DNA of 64,000 bases from Holophagales bacterium. GTDB lineage: Bacteria > Acidobacteriota > Thermoanaerobaculia > Multivoradales > JAGPDF01. The translations under genes and the position numbers were made by a program. The stretch covers positions 3,379,501 through 3,443,500 of the forward strand of contig CP064972.1 in NCBI GenBank assembly GCA_016699405.1, in the 5' to 3' direction. The number at the start of each line of letters is the position of its first letter. The first letter of the stretch is position 1. Positions 57,565 through 64,000 of the stretch are shown piece by piece. The notes under the pieces were generated by a model. That model was given only the letters and a program-made list of their open reading frames with translations. It searched no databases and was not told the origin of the DNA.

Positions 57565-57583
57565 ACGGGGCCGCCGGCCCCGT
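57565..57583 (+). terminator. Perfect 8-bp stem-loop before the OsmC-like gene
   Basis: Arms 57565-57572 and 57576-57583 pair perfectly around a 3-base loop, 9 bases after the GH13 stop. It can be read as a GH13 terminator lacking a T-run or as the 5' end of the OsmC-like transcript. Confidence 0.45.
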
Positions 57584-57617
57584 CTCGAAACGAAACCTGC
57601 GACAAGGAGACTTGGCG

Positions 57618-58046
57618 ATGGCTGTACGCAAGGCTTCCGCCGTTTGGAACGGCGGGTTGACGGACGGCAAGGGCAGCGTGGCGCTCGGCAGCGGCGCGTG
57701 GCAGGGCGAGTACTCGTTCAAGACCCGCTTCGAAGAGGCGCCGGGAACGAATCCGGAAGAGCTGATCGGCGCGGCGCACGCCGGCTGTTTCTCGATGGCG
57801 CTGTCGGCGACCCTCGGACGCAACGGCTTCGCGCCGGAGCGGGTGGCGACCGAGGCTCGGGTTCACCTGGTCAAGCAGGAGGCCGGATTCGCCATCACCA
57901 AGATCGAGCTCCACTGCGAGGCGAAGGTCCCGGGGATCGACGAGGCGAAGTTCCAGGAGCTCGCCGGCGCCGCCAAGGTCGGCTGCCCGGTCTCCAAGGC
58001 CCTCGCGGCGATCGAGATCGAGCTGCACGCCAAGCTGACGGCCTGA
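57618..58046 (+). CDS. OsmC/OhrA family peroxidase-like protein
   Basis: 142 residues, the OsmC length. The two redox cysteines are C57 (HAGCFSM) and C123 (VGCPVSKAL), as required for thiol-dependent reduction of organic hydroperoxides. Of the subfamilies (OsmC, Ohr, YhfA) it fits OsmC best by the central EELIGAAHAGCF. AAGGAGA precedes the ATG. It is probably expressed from the TAGAAT promoter just upstream. A bulged GC stem-loop follows at 58112-58145. Confidence 0.93.
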   Translation: MAVRKASAVWNGGLTDGKGSVALGSGAWQGEYSFKTRFEEAPGTNPEELIGAAHAGCFSMALSATLGRNGFAPERVATEARVHLVKQEAGFAITKIELHCEAKVPGIDEAKFQELAGAAKVGCPVSKALAAIEIELHAKLTA

Positions 58047-58111
58047 GGCCGGCAGGCGGACGCGGTCCGCTCGTCAGGTCGGCCCTCCTACCCTGAGGGG
58101 GGGCGTCGATC

Positions 58112-58145
58112 GGGTCGGCGGGGCGTAGCATGCGCCCCCCGACCC
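58112..58145 (+). terminator. Long GC stem-loop after the OsmC-like gene
   Basis: Arms 58112-58118/58139-58145 (7 bp) and 58120-58125/58133-58138 (6 bp) stack with one bulged base and a 7-base loop. It lies 65 bases past the stop and 22 before the next ATG. It has no T-tract. Confidence 0.45.
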
Positions 58146-58167
58146 GACCCTTGATCCCCGCCTCGTC

Positions 58168-58671
58168 ATGAACCGTCGCCTCGTCGTCCTCCTGCTTCTC
58201 GCTGTCGTGCTCGTCGCCACCTTCGTCTGGTGGCGGAGCGATCGACGTCGCCTCGCGTCGCGTTTGAACGAGGCGATCGAGCAGGTGAGCAAGGAGGGGC
58301 CGGAAGACCAGCTCACGACCTTCGGGAAGATGCGGCGACTCGTCGGGCTGTTCGCGCCGGGATTCGTCGTGCTCGGCGGGGCTTACGAAGGCTCGATCAG
58401 CGACGCTCAGCAGTTGGCTGGCGTCGTCGCCTCGTATCGTTCGACCGTCTCGGATCTGCACTTCGTCGTCCGTCATCGCACGCTCGAGCTCGACGCGACG
58501 CGCGGCACGGCCCAGATGCTCCTCACCCTCGACTCGATCAGCCGGGGCGAGGGTGGGCCGAGCCACGAGTCGTACCGGTTTCGCATCGCCTGGGTGCGCA
58601 ACGACGGGGAGTGGTGGATCCAGGAGGTCGAGCTCCTCGAGGTGGGCTCGCCAGGGAGGCTCGTTCCATGA
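58168..58671 (+). CDS. Membrane-anchored protein of unknown function, coupled to CDF transporter
   Basis: 167 residues: an N-terminal membrane helix (4-22) and a small alpha+beta extracytoplasmic domain. Its order of helix, strands with HTVEL-like pattern and terminal WVRNDGEWWIQEVEL resembles the NTF2-like (SnoaL/DUF4440) fold. The stop overlaps the ATG of the CDF transporter gene. Perhaps a periplasmic metal-related accessory, but nothing in the sequence shows metal ligands. Confidence 0.7.
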   Translation: MNRRLVVLLLLAVVLVATFVWWRSDRRRLASRLNEAIEQVSKEGPEDQLTTFGKMRRLVGLFAPGFVVLGGAYEGSISDAQQLAGVVASYRSTVSDLHFVVRHRTLELDATRGTAQMLLTLDSISRGEGGPSHESYRFRIAWVRNDGEWWIQEVELLEVGSPGRLVP

Positions 58672-59600
58672 CCACCACCGAATCAGCGGTAGCGGCAGGC
58701 TCCGACCGGGCACCGGGAGAGATCCTGCGCCGCGCCACCTTCGCCAGCCTCGTCGTCGGACTGGCCGTGATGGGACTGAAGTTCGTCGCCTTCACGCTCA
58801 CCGGGTCGGTGGCGCTGCTCTCGGATGCTCTCGAGTCGATCGTCAACGTGGTCGCCGCCGTGGCCGCCATGATCGCGATCCGGGTCGCGCTCCGGCCGGC
58901 CGACGAGACTCATCCTTTCGGCCACCACAAGGCCGAGTACTTCTCCGCCGGTCTCGAGGGGGCGCTCATCCTCGTGGCCGCCGGCACGATCTTCTACGAG
59001 GCCGTGGCGAAGCTATCGCATCCCGAGCCGCCGAATCAGCTCGGTCTCGGCCTGGCCTTCTCGGTGGTTGCCAGCTTGGCGAATCTCGCGCTGGCGCTGC
59101 TGCTGATTCGCACCGGAACGCGCCATCGATCGCCGGCGCTGGTCGCAGATGGCCGACACGTGCAGAGCGACGTGATCTCGTCCTTCGGCGTGCTCATTGG
59201 GATCGGACTGGCCTGGGCGACCGGCTGGTGGATTCTCGACCCGATCGTGGCGATCCTCGTCGCCCTGCAGATCCTCTGGATCGGGGCGAAGACGGTCTGG
59301 GGATCGATGGGCGGACTGATGGACGAGGCGCTGCCTGCCGCGACGATTGCGGAGATCGCCGCGACGATCCAGGGATCGATGGGGCAGGCGCTCGAATTCC
59401 ACGATCTGCGCACTCGGCAAGCCGGGCCGACGACCTTTGTCGAGTTCCACCTGGTGGTTCCCGGCGCGCTGCCGGTGGCCGAGGCGCACGGCGTCTGCGA
59501 CGAGATCGAACGGGCGCTCAGCGAGCGATTTGGCGGAGCGCACATCTCGATTCACGTCGAGCCGGAAGGCGAAGCTCGACATCTCGGCTACGAGCGCTGA
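58668..59600 (+). CDS. Cation diffusion facilitator (metal efflux) transporter
   Basis: 310 residues with six membrane helices and a C-terminal cytoplasmic ferredoxin-like domain. The first transport-site half is in TM2 (D53 of SDALES), the second in TM5 (H164 and D168 of DGRHVQSDV). HPFGHHKAEYFSA (82-94) is a highly conserved family block. The CDF second TM2 ligand position is serine (S57) rather than aspartate, which may affect metal choice. It exchanges divalent metals such as zinc, iron or manganese for protons. The ATG overlaps the upstream stop by 4 bases. Confidence 0.93.
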   Translation: MTTTESAVAAGSDRAPGEILRRATFASLVVGLAVMGLKFVAFTLTGSVALLSDALESIVNVVAAVAAMIAIRVALRPADETHPFGHHKAEYFSAGLEGALILVAAGTIFYEAVAKLSHPEPPNQLGLGLAFSVVASLANLALALLLIRTGTRHRSPALVADGRHVQSDVISSFGVLIGIGLAWATGWWILDPIVAILVALQILWIGAKTVWGSMGGLMDEALPAATIAEIAATIQGSMGQALEFHDLRTRQAGPTTFVEFHLVVPGALPVAEAHGVCDEIERALSERFGGAHISIHVEPEGEARHLGYER

Positions 59601-59640
59601 GTCGCGCGGTCGACCGGCCTTGCGACGCCCCGCGGCAGGG

Positions 59641-62600
59641 TCAGATCGTTCGACGATCCCGATGCGGCGCGTCGGCGAGCCAGCGCGGTCCCAGGCTCAG
59701 GGCCACGACGACGAGGTGGGGGTCGTCGGGAAACTCCACGCGGCAGCAACTCGCGGGTAGCGGAATCCGGTAGCGGAAGAGCGTTCCCTGGACGACGGGG
59801 AGGTTGCGTCCCCGGCGATCGTGGAGGTGCGTGGCGACCCATCCGACGTGAGCCCGGCGCACGAATCCAGGGCGACGGAGGGTCAGCGGCAACCTGCCCA
59901 GTCGCCAGGTGCGATCCCAGGCCGCGAGGGGACGACGCCAGTCGTGGACGACGAGGTCAAGCGGATCCCCGTCGACGACGAAACGGACACGACGATCGCC
60001 ACGCGCCGAAGACCCCAGAACATAGAGGTCGCCCTCGCCGCCATCGATCTGCAGCTTCTGGCCACCCGCCCTGGCGGCGAGCAGGCGCCCCGCCGTGTCT
60101 CGGCTCGGCTCGAACGTCACCCCGTCGACGACGAACGAGGCGGGCAGGAGCTCGGTGGGAACGTGCCGACCGCGACCGTCGAAACCGCCGCCGCCGCGTT
60201 CGCCGTCCCGGCTTGACACCGGTCGATCCGCCGGCCACGGCTGGGCGAACGCATCGGCTCCCCGACCAGGAGGAACGCCGGGGAGCTCGAGCCGCAGCGA
60301 GGCGAGGCTCCAGGCTGTCATCTCGACCTCGACGCGGCCTCCGGAGCCGGCGAGCGGCACGAGCGGCCGTTCGCATCCGTCGGCGAGCGAGGCTCGCTCC
60401 GGCGCAACGGTCGGACGGAAGGTGACGCGGGTCTGCCGGCCGCGTGTCTCTCGCAGGCGCAGGAGGATGCCGGAAGCGTCTTCGAGTCCCTTGACGGCAT
60501 TCAGCCAGACGCCGTCCCCGACGAGCTCACCGAGGGTCGCGGTCCGCCCGAGACGGCCGGGGTGAGCGTTCACCACGAAACCGACCGGACGCAGGCGGAG
60601 CCGTTCCGCGTGCTCGACGACCCCGCCGTCCACCCAGCTTCCGGAATAGGGCAGAAGGGCGAGCTCGGTGCGATGCCGTCCAAGGTCCTGGTCGCGTTGG
60701 TAGGTGAAGCGGTGGCCGAGCCGAGGGGTCCTCACCAGCGTGGCCCGGAGAACCGAAGGCGCCGGGTGATCGAAGCCGCTGGTGTGCGGGGTGAGGATGG
60801 CAATGCCGTTGCCTTCCTCCATTTCGAGTGCCGCCCAGGCCTGGGCGGGGACCTCGTAGAGCCGCGGCGTCGAAACGCCGCGCTCGACCACGCCGACGCC
60901 TCCGTCGTAGAGCGCCCGAGCCGTGCCGCCGGGTGTCTCGAGCCTCGCCTTGAGCAGGCGCCCGCGGCTGCGCCAGTCGAGGTCGAGCTCGAGCTCGATG
61001 CGCCGCCCGGCATCTCCCGCGGCAAGCCGCACGCGGGTCGTCAGTGTCGAGCGGCCAGAGCGCCGTTCGATCGCCAGGGCGACACGCACCGGACCGGCTT
61101 CGAGCACCTCGAATCGGCAGGGCCCGGCGAAGCGCTCGGCGGCGGGTTCCGCCAGATCGCGGTGCTGCACCTCCCAGGCGGGGAAGCGCTCGGAGACGTC
61201 TCGCAGAAGCTCGAAGCGGAAGGGTGAGCCGAGCCGCTCCCGGGGATCGCCTGGACGACGCAAGCTGACGAGGTCTCCGGCGTCGTCGAAGTGGAGGCTC
61301 CAATGGCGGTTCGCGAGTCCGCGACCTGTCGCGGTCAGATCGCCGGCGGGGTGGGTGCCCTGAACTGCCTCGAGCGAGTAGACCGTGAGGGAGAGAGGGG
61401 CGAGCTTCGCCAGGAAGAGCGCGCGCCGTCCACCGTCGGGAGAGTCGATCCACTGCACCGGGGAAGCGAATCCGCGGGGATCCCGGACGACCGCACACGG
61501 CGGGACGGCGGCCTCGGGAGAAAACTCAACCTCGACAACCTCCTCGACCGCAACAGCCAGTGGATTGAAGACGGCGATCGGCGCCCCCGCGGTGCGCGTA
61601 TCGAGCTGACGAGCCATCGCCGCGAGGGCGTGCTCGAGGACCTGGTCGAAGCGGGCTCGCGCGAGTGCCTGATCGTTCCAGGCGAGAGCGTTGGCCTCCG
61701 GGATGCAAGTGCCGCAGAGCGTGTCGTGCATCTGGTGCGCCAGGAGGCGTTTCCACGCCCAGCGAAGGGTCGCTGCCGGATAGTCGAAAGCGCCGAGCGT
61801 CGAGGCGAGCGCCGCCGCGCTCTCGGCCAGGGCCGCGGAGCGCTCGCCCTCGCGGTTGCCGCGCTTGATGGCGGCCTGGGAGCTGTATCCCCCGGTCGCG
61901 TGGACCGCGAGGAGCAGCTCGCCGCGGTATCGAGGAAGCGCCACGCGCTCGTCGCTGCCGATCTCGAGAAACGGCTGGGCCGAGGCACAGGGGACCACTT
62001 CGATCGGGCCGAGCGCCGCGACGGCCTCCTCGAGCCTGGCGAGCGTCGCGTCGGGAAGCGCCCCGCCCTTGTCCCCGATCCCGGTGTAGCGAAGGGCGAT
62101 CGGTGGACGACCTGCCTCGACCAGTTCCGTGAACTGCCTGGCCCACGACTCGTCGTGCGCCAAGTTGGCCACCACCGGTTCGCCGTAGCCGCCGGGGTCG
62201 AGGGCGGCGAGCAACTCCTGGCCGTCGGGTCCCTCCCAGGCTCCGAAGGCGAACGGGATCGGTGCGGCGGCCCGCAGTTGTGCGCCGAGCCGCAGTTTCT
62301 GGGTGGAGAAGCCGACGACGCCGGCATGGGCGGCGATCGTCGGCAGCGCGGCCGGGAAGCCGAAACAGTCGGGCAGGAAGAGATCCTGGCAACGCGCGGC
62401 GAGATGGCGCTCGAAGAACCGCTGGCCGAGGTGGATCTGGCGGATCAACGACTCGGGGGAGGGCAGGACGCAGTCCATGGCTTCCCAGGCGGCTCCCGCG
62501 GGTGCCCACCGTCCCGCCGCGACCCAACCGCGGAGCTCGTCGAAAGCGGCCGGATCGTGCTCGCGCAGCAGGCTGTAGCGGTGCGCACCTTCGAAGCTGA

Positions 62601-62760
62601 GGACGTAGGAGGGAAAGCGCGCGAAGGCGCGCCGGTTCTCGGCGATCGTGCGCGGCAGGAACTGAGCAACGGTCCGGCGAAGGGTCCATCGCCACTGGCT
62701 GTCGAGGTGCGAAACCGCGACGACGTAGAGCGTGGGGCGACGGCGAGTGGGGGCGTTCAT
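59641..62760 (-). CDS. GH38-type alpha-mannosidase
   Basis: 1039 residues from the ATG at 62760, which is the only one fitting the family N-terminus; the open frame upstream is noncoding. Zinc ligands H18 and D20 (SHLDSQWRW) and the nucleophile D131 (LFLPDCFGF) are present, as is the HQMHDTLCGTCIPE block. A C-terminal beta-domain series (from about 560) follows, as in bacterial GH38 enzymes. No signal peptide is visible, so it acts in the cytoplasm on mannosides. It is transcribed divergently from the TPR-like gene with overlapping -10 boxes; its leader is short and has no ribosome binding site. Confidence 0.92.
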   Translation of the reverse strand: MNAPTRRRPTLYVVAVSHLDSQWRWTLRRTVAQFLPRTIAENRRAFARFPSYVLSFEGAHRYSLLREHDPAAFDELRGWVAAGRWAPAGAAWEAMDCVLPSPESLIRQIHLGQRFFERHLAARCQDLFLPDCFGFPAALPTIAAHAGVVGFSTQKLRLGAQLRAAAPIPFAFGAWEGPDGQELLAALDPGGYGEPVVANLAHDESWARQFTELVEAGRPPIALRYTGIGDKGGALPDATLARLEEAVAALGPIEVVPCASAQPFLEIGSDERVALPRYRGELLLAVHATGGYSSQAAIKRGNREGERSAALAESAAALASTLGAFDYPAATLRWAWKRLLAHQMHDTLCGTCIPEANALAWNDQALARARFDQVLEHALAAMARQLDTRTAGAPIAVFNPLAVAVEEVVEVEFSPEAAVPPCAVVRDPRGFASPVQWIDSPDGGRRALFLAKLAPLSLTVYSLEAVQGTHPAGDLTATGRGLANRHWSLHFDDAGDLVSLRRPGDPRERLGSPFRFELLRDVSERFPAWEVQHRDLAEPAAERFAGPCRFEVLEAGPVRVALAIERRSGRSTLTTRVRLAAGDAGRRIELELDLDWRSRGRLLKARLETPGGTARALYDGGVGVVERGVSTPRLYEVPAQAWAALEMEEGNGIAILTPHTSGFDHPAPSVLRATLVRTPRLGHRFTYQRDQDLGRHRTELALLPYSGSWVDGGVVEHAERLRLRPVGFVVNAHPGRLGRTATLGELVGDGVWLNAVKGLEDASGILLRLRETRGRQTRVTFRPTVAPERASLADGCERPLVPLAGSGGRVEVEMTAWSLASLRLELPGVPPGRGADAFAQPWPADRPVSSRDGERGGGGFDGRGRHVPTELLPASFVVDGVTFEPSRDTAGRLLAARAGGQKLQIDGGEGDLYVLGSSARGDRRVRFVVDGDPLDLVVHDWRRPLAAWDRTWRLGRLPLTLRRPGFVRRAHVGWVATHLHDRRGRNLPVVQGTLFRYRIPLPASCCRVEFPDDPHLVVVALSLGPRWLADAPHRDRRTI

Positions 62761-62781
62761 GCCAGAGTGAGGCGAAGCCGG

Positions 62782-62791
62782 ATGATAGACT
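62782..62791. promoter_or_regulatory. Overlapping divergent -10 boxes (ATGATAGACT)
   Basis: TATCAT (minus, 62782-62787) for the mannosidase and TAGACT (plus, 62786-62791) for the TPR-like gene overlap by two bases. Each would place its start site inside the other promoter. Confidence 0.4.
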
Positions 62792-62913
62792 CGCTCATGC
62801 AATTCCCCAAGGACCCGTCGGGGCATCTCGCGCGTTCGCGGACGGCGCAGGGCGCACCGTCTGGGAGGGAGCGGGACCGGGGCGAATGGCACCGAGACCG
62901 GAAGGAGGACGCG

Positions 62914-64000
62914 ATGCCGTCGAAGACCAAGGTGCTCGCCGGAGTCGTTCTGGCCGTGACGTTGTCCGGCTCCGTGCACGCACAACTGAGCGAAGTGCCG
63001 AAGGCCTTCGAGGCTCTCGATCGCGGTGACGGGGAGGCCGCCCAGGGGACCTTCTCCCGGGCTGCCGTCGAAGCGTTGCTCGCCCTCGCGGAGAGCCAGC
63101 GCGGCGACGCGCAGAAGTCCACTCTGGCGCGGGCCGCCGAGCTGGTGCCGGCAGACGCCGAGGGACTCCGGCAGCGGGTCCAGGGGATGCAACTGCTGGC
63201 GGAAGGGAAGAACGCCGAAGCGGCCGCCCTGTACGGGGCGCTGGCGACGCGAGAGCCGCGCGACAAACGAGTGCAGTACTTTCTCGGCGTCGCGCGCCAG
63301 CGCGCCGACGATCTTCCCGGCGCGATCGTGGCCCTGCGCGAAGCGACCAACCTCGATCGAGCGTTCGGGGTGGCACTGGTCGCGCTGGGAGATGCCTTGC
63401 GCCAGGCGGGCGACTTCGGCGGCGCCTACAACGCCTACAACCACGCGACGACACCCGACGGGCGGCCGGTCTCGGCGCTCCTCGGTCGGGCCGCGTCCCG
63501 CATGTTGATCGGTGACATGGAAGGTGCAGCGAGCGACCTCGAGTTGGCGATCAAGATTTCGGCGCCCGGAATGGATCGCTACCGTTCGCTGATGGGGATG
63601 TTCTTTCTCCGGGCCTACGAGCGGAAGGTTGCCGACGGCACCTCGCGGGTCGAGCAGGCGGTGGCGATGTGGCAGGAGCTCGGGCGCACCGACATGGCCG
63701 TGGCGGCCTGCAACGCCGCGGGGAGGATCTTCCTCGAGACCGGCGACCCGGATGGAGGCGAGAGCTGGTATCAGGCCGGGTGGAACCTCGTGCTCGACTC
63801 GAAGACGGCCGCCGAGGAGCGGACGCTCTGGCAGGTGCGGATGCTGCACGGCACCGCACGCGCCGCGGCGGCACGTCGCGACTTCAATCGTGCGGACTCG
63901 CTCGTCGCCCAGGCCAAGGGACTGATGGACCAGGACAGCCGGAACGCTGAGCACTACGCCTGGATCTACCCCTACCTCAAGGCGTACGTCGAGTTGTCGC
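62914..64000 (+). CDS. Secreted TPR-like repeat protein (cut by window edge)
   Basis: 362 residues visible; the 3' end lies outside. The ATG at 62914 has GAAGGAGG upstream and begins the signal peptide (cleavage near VHA/QLS); an in-frame ATG at 62797 exists but would put 39 residues before it. The mature protein is helical with tetratricopeptide-like pairs (AAALYGALATREPRDKRVQ, LPGAIVALREATNLDRAF, LEQAVAMWQE-type), typical of periplasmic scaffold proteins. No enzyme motif is seen. The leader is about 115 bases if the TAGACT at 62786 is the promoter. Confidence 0.75.
   Translation, partial: MPSKTKVLAGVVLAVTLSGSVHAQLSEVPKAFEALDRGDGEAAQGTFSRAAVEALLALAESQRGDAQKSTLARAAELVPADAEGLRQRVQGMQLLAEGKNAEAAALYGALATREPRDKRVQYFLGVARQRADDLPGAIVALREATNLDRAFGVALVALGDALRQAGDFGGAYNAYNHATTPDGRPVSALLGRAASRMLIGDMEGAASDLELAIKISAPGMDRYRSLMGMFFLRAYERKVADGTSRVEQAVAMWQELGRTDMAVAACNAAGRIFLETGDPDGGESWYQAGWNLVLDSKTAAEERTLWQVRMLHGTARAAAARRDFNRADSLVAQAKGLMDQDSRNAEHYAWIYPYLKAYVELS

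Noticed and set aside
59641..63954. A 1437-residue mannosidase
   Set aside because: The upstream 398 codons are antisense to the TPR-like gene and have no family similarity; the GH38 N-terminus starts at 62760.

Overview
The window is strongly GC-rich, densely packed DNA from a Gram-negative bacterium. Evidence for an outer membrane includes a large porin-like barrel, a small barrel protein and several signal-peptide or lipobox proteins. The gene mix (tandem ThyX, AddA/AddB-type nuclease pair, Lhr helicase, LemA/TPM pair, maltodextrin import with an OM porin) would fit an Acidobacteriota member such as Thermoanaerobaculia. That placement is inference from content and style; there is no rRNA or marker phylogeny here. 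I see no rRNA, tRNA, CRISPR array, insertion sequence, prophage or integrase. No stretch longer than 300 bases lacks a gene.

Layout. 1-9.5 kb, minus strand: a histidine kinase and response regulator (cut by the left edge), secA, an M23 peptidase, comM/yifB and a two-domain thyX. 9.6-11 kb, plus: lemA and a TPM-domain partner. 11-18.6 kb, minus: a translationally coupled methyltransferase, AddB-like nuclease and AddA-like helicase-nuclease. 18.6-20.9 kb: a propeller/hydrolase lipoprotein diverging from a small zinc-ribbon protein; both look leaderless. 21.1-32.1 kb, plus: a maltodextrin capture and import locus consisting of a GH13 lipoprotein, malK, malE, a fused malF, malG, two DOMON-like secreted proteins and an outer-membrane porin. 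32.1-38.2 kb: a second GH13 lipoprotein, a ParB-like protein, malQ and speA. 38.4-50.6 kb: mixed housekeeping and envelope genes (SGNH hydrolase, TPM protein, saccharopine-dehydrogenase-like reductase, rhomboid protease, ABC exporter, a proline-rich secreted protein, molybdopterin oxidoreductase, SDR). 50.8-64 kb: an Lhr-type helicase, a small outer-membrane protein coupled to a third GH13 enzyme, an OsmC-like protein, a CDF metal transporter, a GH38 alpha-mannosidase and a secreted TPR-like protein cut by the right edge.

How it fits together. Outer-membrane passage (porin), periplasmic or surface binding and trimming (DOMON-like proteins, GH13 lipoproteins), import (MalEFGK) and cytoplasmic processing (MalQ) form a nearly complete alpha-glucan pathway without SusC/SusD. 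The most unusual gene is malF, whose permease core is preceded by about 340 residues with two extracytoplasmic segments, the first resembling the end of a Cache-type sensor. A second theme is promoter architecture: several genes have a -10 hexamer 6-7 bases before the start codon and no ribosome binding site (leaderless), some divergent pairs share overlapping -10 boxes, and several other transcripts would begin directly with a GC-rich stem-loop.
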